NCBI GenBank assembly: GCA_963580455.1
Contig: OY756958.1
Span: 2,864,501 to 2,928,500, forward strand
Reading direction: 5' to 3'
Source: Euonymus europaeus
Taxonomy: Eukaryota > Streptophyta > Magnoliopsida > Celastrales > Celastraceae
Length of the DNA stretch: 64,000 nt
Position numbers and translations under genes: made by a program. The notes beneath the pieces were generated by a model that saw nothing but the letters and a program-made list of their open reading frames with translations, made no database searches and was not told where the DNA came from. Positions 30,789 to 41,059 of the stretch are shown in pieces (position 1 is the stretch's first letter; every line of letters starts with the position of its first letter).

Positions 30789-33700
30789 ATGTCGAGTGCG
30801 GTGGATGCGACGGGGAATCCGATCCCGACATCTTCGGTGCTGATGTCAGCGTCGAAGCACATAGGGACCAGGTGCATGCCGGAGAATGTGGCTTTCCTCA
30901 AGTGTAAGCAGAAGGATCAAAACCCTGAGAAGTGTCTTGACAAAGGCCAGCAAGTTACTCGATGCGTCCTTGGCCTGTAAGTGATTTGTTGCAATCGTTG
31001 TCATCGTCTCACTTGCACACACATTACGAACTGTGTTTGCGAATTTGCGTGCGTCTAATTTTAGAATGACCTATGGTTAAGCTAAATCGTAAATGGAGAA
31101 GATTGGCTTCTTGTTTTTCCACTTCTACTGTTACCTTTTCATTTCAGATGACGTTAGGCTTATGATTTGTTATCGGGTCAATAAAACACAAAACGAAACT
31201 GAAAACAAAGAACACAATGATATACGTGGTTCGGTTATTAACGATCTACGCCAACGGGTGAGAATAATTTATAAGGAGGGGAGGTTACAAAACATTCACA
31301 CTCTCTTTGGTGCCTTTGCCTACACCAACTCTCTTTCACAAAATCGTATTTTTTTCCTCTTTTTTTCTAGAGATGTAATCAAACAAAAACCATGATAAGA
31401 TCATAGTAAATGAAAACTTTGAATAAATCTTAGCACAAATCTTGGACTATGATCATCCAAGATTTGTAGGTTGATTTGACTTGCATTTACTAATAGTGGC
31501 TTGGTGGCTTGCATGCGGATAGTGCTACTCTTTTTGACTTTAATGGGCATGGAACTATTAATTCTCCCCCTCCATACCCATAGGAGGAGAACGCAACTCG
31601 CCAGTCTTCAGTTGCTGTCCATCCCGGCTATGTTCCGACTCCCGATATAGCTTGAGCTTCTCACGAGTAACTACCTTTATAAACATGTTTGCTGGATTCT
31701 CATCTATGTAAATTTTCATAAGTTTCAACACATGTTCTTCAATCACCTCACGTATCCAATGATAGCGAATATCAATATGTTTTGTGTGGGAATGGTACAT
31801 GAAATTTTTGCTCAAGTTTAGAGCACTCTGACTGTCACAATGTACCTTGTATTCCTTCTGATTAACACATAGTGTCTGGAGAGACCACTTTAACCACAAC
31901 ATTTCTTTACCAGCTTCCGCTGCAGCCAGTGTTGCAAAAATCCTCCTAGGCGCCGCCTAGGTAGTAATCGGGCCTACCGCCTCGCCTAGGTCCTAGGCGA
32001 GCTCGGTAGGCAATTTGACCGCCTAGTCAACCGACTAGGCTGATTAATCCCACCTAGGCGACCGACTAGGCCGATTAATCTCGCCTAAACCGTCTAGCCT
32101 ATAGTAGGCTAATTTGCACATTTTATTCTTTCGGCTCATTTTCTGTTTTAAAGCCCAATGTAAAGCCCTAATTCTTTTTGGCTCATTAGAACCCAATATA
32201 AAACAATTAAACTCCATAAAATCACATTTTCAATACATAACCAACCTAAAACAAACCAAAACTACTCCTTCATCCATTGTTGCGAGCCTATGACTGATTC
32301 TTGGGGAGCTCCTATTATGTATGGGATATGTGTTGCATATATATATATATATATACTCAAAACGATTAATCCGACTAATCCCCGATTAATGCAATTAATC
32401 CCTAGTCCCTGCAAACCGCCTAGCGAGTTTTACAACATTGGCTGTAGCAATATACTGTGCTTCTGTTATAGACAAAGCAACACACTTTTGCAATTTTGAT
32501 TGTCATGAAATAGCTCCCCTAAAAAATGAAAATATATCTTAATGTGGATTTTCTACTATCAAAATCATCAGTCATATTTGAATCAGTATAGCCACCTAGA
32601 GCTGGATCTGGTTTTCCAAAACACAAGCATAGCCTTGACGTACCTAAGAATCCATTTAACAGCTCTCCCAATGTTCTTTCCCTGGATTTGAAAGGAATTT
32701 GCTCACAACCCCAACAGTGTGAGCAATAGATGGCCCTCGGGTTCGTTATATTTGTAAGAAGCTGGGAATGCTAGATATTTGCGTTCCAGCTTTAGAGGGG
32801 TGTTAATACATGTGTTCCTCTGTGGATATGTCCACGGTAAGTTTTTATGTTCTTATAGATGTGCTGTGTGTGTAAGACACAGCACAACTTACAAACCCCA
32901 TCTCTTACTCGCTAACATTCAGCAGACTCCTGAGTCATGCTAAATTATCATATGAGGTTCATTAATCATTACTCACACTGCGGTGGCAAGCCCTACTCTT
33001 TAGCCAATTGACAACTAAATTAGTCATGGTAGATGAGATCCGATTGGCAGCTTTCTTTAGGCTTTGCACTTCTCTGCAGACTGACTTTCACTGGAATGTA
33101 TTATGTCAACTCTTAAACTTCCTGTTTCATACAACTATACAAGGTACGAAAATGGAATAGAATAAATTTCTTCTTAAAGTTCTCATGTAGTCATGTCTCT
33201 CTAAAGCATTCATAGAATATATGTCTGTTTATCTTTCCTCATGTTCTATATTCAAGATGGGTTTGAAGAATGTGCAGCCGTTAGGGCAGGCAATGACTCT
33301 CTTATGAAAGTTGGTGGTGAATGGCCTACCAACTAAAGTGGCTTTCTTTAGCCGGTATGTCACTAGAAAAGCAATGTTATTGAAACCCATGATTCTTAGA
33401 AGAAATCTGAAGTAAACATGAAGATAGTGGGGTAAAGCAGAAGCAACCCCTTCGAGGCAGTTCAGGAATTTTTTAAGCAACTAAGAGTTTTATCATTTGG
33501 TAATCCCTTGTGGTTAAGCAACTAAGCACTATGCGCATGAAACAAATGTCATAAACGATATTGCTGATTGTATGAAGTTACATGCTTCCAAACTTCCATG
33601 TTTCCTAATGCGACTTCCCATATGCTCTGGAAAAGGGGTCTGTTGATGTCAAATGCTTGTTTATGTGCAAATAAGCATGAGATATGGGCTAGAGATCATG

Positions 33701-34852
33701 GCAGACATGTTTTCCCACCATAGCATTAGCTCAGTGATGCCTCAGAATGTGGCTGAGGGCTGTCCAAGTAGGGAGGAAGTGGCACCTGCATTGTAACTCG
33801 CTGTGTATTCAGGACCATTTCAATGTGGTGTTTTGAAAATATAGAAAATTAAGTGAATGCTCTGGCAAAGGATTCTTGTTCTTGCGACGTTGAAATGATT
33901 AGTAGGAGGAGCAATTTGCATTGTAGGCAAGGCTTAATTGAGTCAAGCATATGCTTTATTTTCTGGTCGTTTGCTTCTTTTTGTGTGATACTCAAGTACC
34001 TGGGTTGTTTGCTTTAATTTTTCTGAACTTTATATACCACAGATTTTATTGTTTGGTAGTGATGTTTGGCGCTCATGCATATTGATGCCAAAATATCAAA
34101 GTTTCACACTTTGCATGGCTGTACTTACTCAAAGGCAATCTGAATAACCCTTCCTCGTAAGTATTTAAATTTTTTTGTTGGCACCGGAGATGCAGATTAT
34201 GTTCAAGTGCCACTTACATGGGACTGGATGAAAGTTAGTCTTTTCTTCATCCGATGTATCTCATGGCATGACCTCTCTAAATCAGTCTGCTAAAAGCTTG
34301 TATTACAATAAAAGAATTTCCCATGGGCATCTTGTTTTTTCTAATCGTTTCCCATGAGCCTTTTGTTTATCTAATCGTTTCCCATGAGCTACTTTTCTAA
34401 ACCCTCAATAATAACGTTCTGTGATCTTGCATGCTCCGTTATCCTACATTTCTTTTTCATTCTTAAAAAGCATTTGACATTGTTGCTGAACTCTCATGTT
34501 TTCCCCTATGGTGGAACTTCTTTTAATGCTAACACGTCTTTCTTTCCTTCATTTCCCAACACTATATTTATTTTGTAATCTCCAGGTATCATATTATTTG
34601 GTCTCTTGTACACCGAATGTACATGAACCTGTGAATGTACTAGCTTGAACTTCAGTTCACAAGACATGTATGGTAATGCTAAGTTTTCTTGCTTAATCCT
34701 GAAATTTTTCTTGCTGCAGGCTGAAAGATCTTCATGAGAAGTGTACTAACGAGATGGATGCATATGTTGGTTGTATGTATTATCATACGAATGAATTTGA
34801 TCTGTGTCGCAAAGAGCAGCAAGAGTTTGAGAAAGCATGCCCGTTGGAGTGA
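30789..34852 (+). CDS. NDUFA8: NADH dehydrogenase (complex I) 1 alpha subcomplex subunit 8
   Basis: Accessory subunit of mitochondrial complex I, found on the intermembrane-space side. Two exons, 30789-30976 and 34720-34852, encode 106 residues (MSSAVDATGNPIPTSSVL... to ...EFEKACPLE). CHCH-type cysteine pairs are visible: CMPENVAFLKC, CLDKGQQVTRC and CTNEMDAYVGC are CX9C, and the last pair CRKEQQEFEKAC is CX10C. Such proteins enter the intermembrane space through the Mia40 disulphide relay, which fits the lack of a presequence. A 5'UTR intron is likely (donor near 30644, acceptor TGCGCAG near 30769). The single coding intron is 3,743 bp and swollen by transposon debris. The promoter faces the MULE A insertion point only about 215 bp upstream of the ATG. 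Confidence 0.94.
31160..32760 (-). mobile_element. Ty1/copia retrotransposon remnant
   Basis: Lies in the NDUFA8 intron on the opposite strand. The minus strand encodes the C-terminal part of a copia polyprotein: end of reverse transcriptase (GKEHWEAVKWILRY near 32660) and RNase H (MLWLKWSLQ, KVHCDSQSALNLSKN, HTKHIDIRYHWIREVI, 31558-31902). A polypurine tract GGAGGGGGAGAAT (minus, 31561-31573) marks the end of the internal region, and 31160-31420, with 'tacgtggttcggttatt', looks like part of the 3' LTR. Frames are broken and the 5' half is absent. It is interrupted by the MITE at 31927-32440. Confidence 0.8.
31927..32440. mobile_element. hAT-type non-autonomous element (MITE), 514 bp
   Basis: Ends CAGTGTTGCAAAAATC and GAGTTTTACAACATTG form imperfect terminal inverted repeats of about 16 bp. 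They are flanked by an 8-bp direct repeat with one difference (GCTGCAGC at 31919-31926, GCTGTAGC at 32441-32448). An 8-bp duplication and CAGTG-like ends are hAT hallmarks. Subterminal CCTAGGCG-type repeats are numerous (31945-32110). It splits the RNase H region of the copia remnant between two Ala codons. No transposase is encoded. Confidence 0.82.
32761..34719 (+). other. Remainder of the NDUFA8 intron
   Basis: About 2 kb of AT-rich intron sequence with no coding region or repeat that I recognise, ending in a T-rich tract and the acceptor TTGCTGCAG. A small local repeat of 'cccatgggc/cccatgagc' followed by 'tctaatcgttt' occurs at about 34320-34390. Confidence 0.5.
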
Positions 34853-34954
34853 TTGTCGAACAATTCATGAAACGCCATCTCAAGAAATAATTGAGGCCAT
34901 TTTGCCTAGAGCATGTTTCTTGTTCCGTACGTTGTCTTATTTCAGTATGAAATG

Positions 34955-35162
34955 CCGCTTGATTTGCGTGGTTGAGATTGTTGGTATTTTTCTCAGTACC
35001 TTGCATTACAATCAACAATGTTTTTTTTTGCTCTACTCTTAAAAATAATCCATGATTACCAACCGCTTGATTTGCGTGGTTCAGATTGTTGGTATTTTTG
35101 TCAGTACCTTCCATTATAATCAACAATGTTTTGTCCTCAACTCTTAAAAATAATCCATGATT
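34955..35162. repeat. 108-bp tandem duplication after NDUFA8
   Basis: Two adjacent copies, each starting 'ccgcttgatttgcgtggtt' and ending 'aaaataatccatgatt', with period 108 bp. They differ by a few substitutions and a shorter T/poly-pyrimidine run in the second copy. They lie in the probable 3'UTR or just downstream. Confidence 0.85.
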
Positions 35163-36038
35163 CAACGTTATGCCGCCGACATAGCATGTCAATAGGATCT
35201 ACTTTTGGATGCCGTATAACATTGCCTCCTTGCAGTAGATTTACAAGCAAGATTTAAGGTATGTCCTACAATCAATTAACCACTATTGTAAATTCTATTA
35301 CGAATAAGGTTCTTATGGATTAGGCAAGCGGAGCGGTACATCAGTCTCATGAATGGAACAGCAACGATGAGAAAGGAGCACATAAATGCGGAAAGTGAAC
35401 AGAACATTCACTTGACAGAACTATCTTCCAAGCATTGATGCAACGATATCAGCAGAAACTGTGCAGTAAAATACACTTCTGCAGAACATTGCCCCGTTGA
35501 TTGGTGCGACATTTATTTTCCCACATCATTCATCGCACTAAAGCATAGATGAACTCACATGCACTCAAGGCACCTTGCCTTAATGTTCGAGCACAAATGC
35601 AAAAGCTTGCAGACTTTGCAGGCCAGTAAGCCGTAATCTTTTAACAGTCAAACAAGTAAAGGACAAAGCAAACCTGTTCCGTAACAAAACCACCCAGAAA
35701 ACCCACAACGTTAAACCCCACCCCCAACCCAAATTATAGGATATTAAACTAATTGCTGCAGTCCAAGTATGTAACAGCAACATTTCTTGTGAAATGGAGC
35801 ACCCTATCAAGAAGTTGCAATCAGATAAATTCCAAATCTAGGCCCATGCCAGTCGTATAAAACTAGCAAGCAAAGTGTTTACATCAAACAAAGCAATCTC
35901 CGTCGATACTAAACATACTACAATTCACAAATTCATGATCAAGTTCAGTTTACGACTGGGAAACACATACAAAAGGAAACCACATAACCAGAGCGCCGGA
36001 GGACAGCGGTGTGTCTTGATGTGTGTCTTGATAAACCA
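35163..36038. other. Convergent intergenic region, NDUFA8 / SCL28-like
   Basis: Contains the 3' ends of both convergent genes. No further gene or repeat is recognised. Confidence 0.5.
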
Positions 36039-39000
36039 TCAGCGCGGACTGCACAGGAAACATCACTTTATGAACCATCTCACTTCAAATTATATCAGCA
36101 TTCAACAATTCAAATTCGACAGGGATAAAAGTGTGTATCAAATGGATGCAGATCAATCTATAAACAACCTTGGGATTAACACTAGACTGATGTGAATTGG
36201 ATTAATTTGATACCTATTTGGTAAACGTATAGGTATCCAAAAAAAGACAAATGCAAAAAAGTGATAAGGCGAAACATTGACCCAAATGCACAACATCATC
36301 ATAGGAAGCTTTGATTTTATTACTTACAGATTTAGCTGGTTGCTGAGTCCCAAAACTACATTTGAGCTTAGAAAAGTAACTAATAAAAATAGAATTTTAA
36401 TTGACTCAAGGCAGTACAGCAACAAAACTAATGTCAAAGCACCAAATTTTAGGACTTGGGGCATGACTAAACCGTAGACACAAATTCCACTACCACAATA
36501 TCCAATGCAGTATTGACCTTCAACAACTTAAGCACCGCATTTTCATCTAATTGAAGTTTACTCTAAAGTTAGCAGAATTACTTTGGTAATAGAACTTCTA
36601 ACTAGGGATCATGCCCAATCAGGCCCATGCCGTAAAACAGTGGCACCACCACTTTAGCAAATGATGTTTTGAGATCTCACATCCTCGTTAATGAAAAATA
36701 CAAAGAGAATTATGTTTAAGTACCTGTACGATCGCGAACGGGACCTAGATGGACTACGACTACCACCCCTTGGAGTCCTTGACCGACGAGGTGAATATTT
36801 CCTCTCATCATGTGGACTATGGCCATTCTCCCTTGGACTCGGAGACCTCTTGCTTGCCTTGTACTCCTCATCTAGTGGAGAACGAGACCGTGAAATAGAT
36901 CTAGACCTCCCTAGAGAGTAATCGTCATCTCTTGCCCCACGCTCTCTGTTCCGATTGCAAGAGAGAATAGATACATAAAAAAATAGTATTGCAAAAGATA
37001 AGGAATGAGCTTAAAGGAGTATATGGAAACTGAAGTTGTTAACAGGTAAATGTCTCACATCATCAAGTTTGGTACATCGTTTAGTTTGGGTGCATTGTAT
37101 GTGCATATATGTGGTACTCTCCCCCCTCACTAATGGGTCCTATGGAGAGTGAATGAGCCAAATTTGACATAGTATAAGAACAGCCCCTAGCGATGTGTTC
37201 TTTATGGTCTTACCTCCACCCATTTCTTAGGTCATTTGCCCATTTGTTGTACTTGTTGGGCCGTCAGATTGTCTAGCCCACGAGTGAAGGGGAGTGTTCA
37301 GATATAAATGTTTCACATCATCTAGTTAGGTGGATTACATATGCACATATGTAGTACTCTCACCTCTCTTTAATAGGTCCTCTTAGGGAGTGTGAGGGCT
37401 ACTTATGAGCCAAATTTAACAGAAGTAACATGAACATAATAATCCCATAATCCCTATTTCCTGAAAAGAGACCATCTCATCGGTGAATCTGTGATATCCA
37501 CAAATTCGCAAAGTAAAATATGTTTGTCCAATATCCAATTACACATATATCCCTGAAATAAAAGAGATTTGCACAAGCACTTCATCATTTGATTTGATGA
37601 AAGAAAACATGTTTTCAGCTCGTTCAAAATCTATTAATCAAAGCATTAACTTTACCTGCACTTTTCCATGTTCCTGAACAAAAATATGATACTTGGATCC
37701 AAACACTTTGACAGTTAGGCTATATAATGTTGGACTGGTTGATCAGCATCTGACAACTTCAAGCTCTCTGTCTCAACTTTCTAAACCCTCAAATTATCTT
37801 TTTCTTGGTCAATGCCACCATAACAGTAATAACTTTGAATAGCTTCCTTCTTTGAGGTTGCCAACTATAAGCTTTATTTTTCTTTCTTGACTGGATAGCG
37901 TATGCAAAACAAGATATCAAAGTTCAATTTTTAATACGCCATGGTCGTGAATTTTTAATATTTTCTCATGATCAACAGACAAAGAAGGAACTCAACAGTT
38001 TAATGAACAATTTATGAAATTGCAAAAAAACAACTATTTCAATTGCAACAAATAGAAGGGAAAAAAAAACTACCACAAATACCATTATAAAACTACAATA
38101 AAAGAAGTAACAGGGAATTACAACGGTCAAACCTTGAATAACGCCTAGCTGGTGAAGGAGAGCGTGAGTAAGCTGTGATCAAAGAAATATAATTATCTAG
38201 CAAATATTAAATAAGGAAACTTTATCCAAAGTTGCAAACAGTTTGATATTCATAACACAAGCACAAAAAACTGGAATGGCATCTTGTTGAAAAAAGTAAC
38301 ACAAGTAACAAATGTACTGACAATGATGACGACGTCTTGGGGACCTCAGTGGTGTTCTCCTTTTATGGCTTCCACCACGCCGACTACTGGTCAAAAAGCA
38401 AAGAAAAATAACAACTAAGTTCCAACTCAGAGCAAATTAATCAACAGATAATCAAAATTTTGATTATGTTATACCTTCCTCGGGGACTCCTACGCATTTC
38501 CTGGGGAGTTTTTCTGTTCTCCTCAGCAAAAACAATTCTTATCTCACGTCCACCAATAACTCTATGATTCATGTGCTCCTTTGCAACTGCTGCATCTTCC
38601 CCATAACGATACTTCACAAATCCAAATCCCCGAGGCTCCCTGTGATTTAAAAATATTAAATATATATACATATATATATGAATTGAATACGTTATAGTTA
38701 GTAGAAGATGATTATACATATGATATGCATCAGCAGATGAATGTCAGTTAGTAACAGAACCAATTAAATGGATCTTTTATTCACCATAAGAGTTTTTCTT
38801 GTTCTTTTTCTTTTTTCATAGACAGAATGCTAGCTGTGCATCAGCTGGTAACTATACAATAAAAAAATAATGCAAAAAAGAGAGGAAACAACAAAGATAC
38901 AATTGGCAATAAACATAAACAGCGCAATGAACCATGCAATGCACAAAACAGCAGGGAATAAATAAAAATCTGCTTCTGCAATACAGCCATGGAACTCACC

Positions 39001-39595
39001 CAGTATAGTAATTCTTGGGGAGATATACATCTTTCACTGGACCATATTTCTCAAATGGGATTCTAAGATCTTCCGGCCTGTAAACGTCAAAAAAATACTC
39101 AAATTTCAAGGTTTTGCTCAAGGCAATTAATACTATAAATAACTAAAAAGTCTTATGAGTGAAGGCAATCATTAACCAAAATGTTTCGTTAATACCAACA
39201 ACAATATCATTACTACAATTCGACCCTGTTCATTCCATCAAAGAATTCATAAATCGACCATTAATAACTGATAAACCAAGAGTACAACACCAGATTCCAT
39301 AATTGACAAAAATGCAACGCGCTAACTCTACCGACATCTGAAGAACGCTCTTGTCTGCCGATATAGATGTACGAACAAACAATAATAACACCACGGGTAT
39401 TGAGCAAGAAGGAAGAGAATACCTAGCATCGAGAGGAAGATTGCGGATGAGCAAGCCAGATGGAGCAGGAGAGCGGCGGTCCCGGCGTGACGGGTGGTAA
39501 TCGTCCTCATATCGCTTGCGACCGCGTGGAGGCGTCCTGCTCCGTCGGCGAGGGCTATAGCTCAGGCTCCGGCTGCGGCTCCTGTACCTTCCCAT
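36039..39595 (-). CDS. SCL28: SC35-like (SCL) serine/arginine-rich splicing factor, SCL28-like
   Basis: Nuclear pre-mRNA splicing regulator. Seven exons on the minus strand: 39423-39595, 39000-39077, 38475-38639, 38322-38386, 38133-38172, 36724-36945, 36039-36048; 250 residues. A short charged N-terminal extension typical of SCL proteins (MGRYRSRSRSLSYSPRRRS) precedes one RRM: RNP2 LLIRNL (residues 48-53) and RNP1 RGFGFVKY (about 87-94), then VFAEENRKTPQEMR and an RS domain ending RSRSRSYSPR. The last coding exon gives only three residues and the stop. Exon 4 must use the donor T/GTCAGT; the nearby A/GTACAT four bases on would shift the frame. An in-frame ATG 16 codons upstream (39641-39643) is possible, but MGRYRS fits the family. 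Its place next to NDUFA8 and SPL7 agrees with Arabidopsis SCL28. Confidence 0.88.
37047..37430. repeat. Diverged direct repeats in SCL28-like intron
   Basis: About 125-bp segments at 37047-37170 and 37307-37430 share 'cacatcat.tagtt', 'catatgtgg/tagtactctc', 'ggtcct' and 'gagccaaattt.ac' in the same order with moderate divergence. They lie in the 1.2-kb intron between coding exons 5 and 6. They may be the ends of a small decayed element. Confidence 0.6.
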
Positions 39596-41059
39596 TGATT
39601 TGGAAGCAGAATCTCGCTTTGGAATTCTTGTGATGTCCGGCAAAACCTAAGAAAGACGGAGAGAGCAAGAGGGGTCTGGGAAGGAAGGTAGAAACCCAAA
39701 CCCTAGGAAAAGTATTTCGAAAGTTTTGGAGGGAGACAGCAAGAGGGAGAGCGAGAAAATGAGGAGGGATTTGGGAATGAGTAGCCGCTACCCGGCTAAG
39801 CCTACTGTCGATGTGTCTGTTTGGGAAAGTGGATTTCGCCGTCCTGTGCTGGTTTATGATAATTCTGATTTCAAACATCCATCCTCTGTGTTTGCCAATG
39901 GCTAGCACAAAGGCCCAAAGCCCATAAATGGAGGATTTTTTTTCATATTTTTTTTTGCCCTAGAGATTTATCCACCAACCCCAAGGATATTGGAGCTATT
40001 CCAAAAATTCCAGAGGGGGCCAAGGTGAAGCTGACCTTTCAGCTAATGGCAAATGTTTTATTTGTATCTTTTTATCAAGGAAGGAGGTGATGCTCGAATT
40101 TAATATTTAATATTATATACAATTTAATTCGTCAATTAAATTATTCGAGGTTCATAAAGTCAATCCAACGTTCATCCGGTAAAATCTTTATAAATTAATA
40201 TCCTTCTGATCGTAAATAGTTTAAATATAATATACAATATCACGATAGTTAAGCTCTTCAAGTATTACAACTTGGTTTTTTACATATTTCTAGTCCATGT
40301 TGCTATATTAAGTTGTGTATGAATAAGGCCTCATAATATGTTAATCATAATTTGAGTGCAATAAAAAAATATAAAGTAATTGTAAAAGAAAAAAAATAAA
40401 ATAATTGAGAAAGAAAAAGAAGAAGAAGAGGAGTAATAACACATTTTTAATGAACGAGTTACCGAATATCTTTGAAACATGTTTTATTGTATATATAGGT
40501 AAAATATTTTCAAAATTCAAGAGAAATGTGCACCATTTCTAGTTCCATTCCTGATTGAATTATGAATGCCTATAGTAATATACTTTTAAGAAAAAAATTA
40601 AGTCATGCATATATATTTACCGAATTATTAACTTATCACATTTATCTTAAATCGGGATGAACAAAAAATATTATGTAATCGAAATTATTATTTATTAAAA
40701 TGATATTGTAGTTGAAGAGGGACTTTCACAGTTTCAACTTTCAAAAAAAAAACTTTCAAATTCTCTATAAAATAATAAAAAAAGAGAAAAATACAGTCCG
40801 AACTTATTGGAGACATGTCATCACAACACGTGTCGCATCTTTCATCTGAAAATAGAGATGCCCACCTTCCACACTCGCTTCAATTTCACGCTTCCCCACC
40901 CACCTCCTGGGAAAAAAAAAAGAAAAAGACATGGAGTAGCTAGTTGATTAACCACCCAACGAAAACACCGCAACCAACCGATCGCGGTTTCACACCTAGT
41001 CGTTCCTTCTACTCCACCACACCGATACCTCTCTGTTACGATTTCTAGGGTTCCATTAC
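39596..41059. promoter_or_regulatory. Divergent promoter region, SCL28-like / SPL7
   Basis: 1.46 kb between two divergently transcribed genes. A telo-box (AAACCCTA, 39698-39705) lies in the SCL28-like leader. The middle (about 40080-40800) is very AT-rich. Just before the SPL7 start is 'tctagggttccattac'. I identify no certain TATA boxes. Confidence 0.5.

Noticed and set aside
33229..33480. 83-residue minus-strand ORF in the NDUFA8 intron
   Set aside because: No domain, no homologue that I recognise and no splice context. Judged chance.
39596..39643. Upstream in-frame ATG adding 16 residues to the SCL28-like protein
   Set aside because: The extension (MPDITRIPKRD...) has no RS character and the family starts near MGRYRS. 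It is kept only as a possible alternative.
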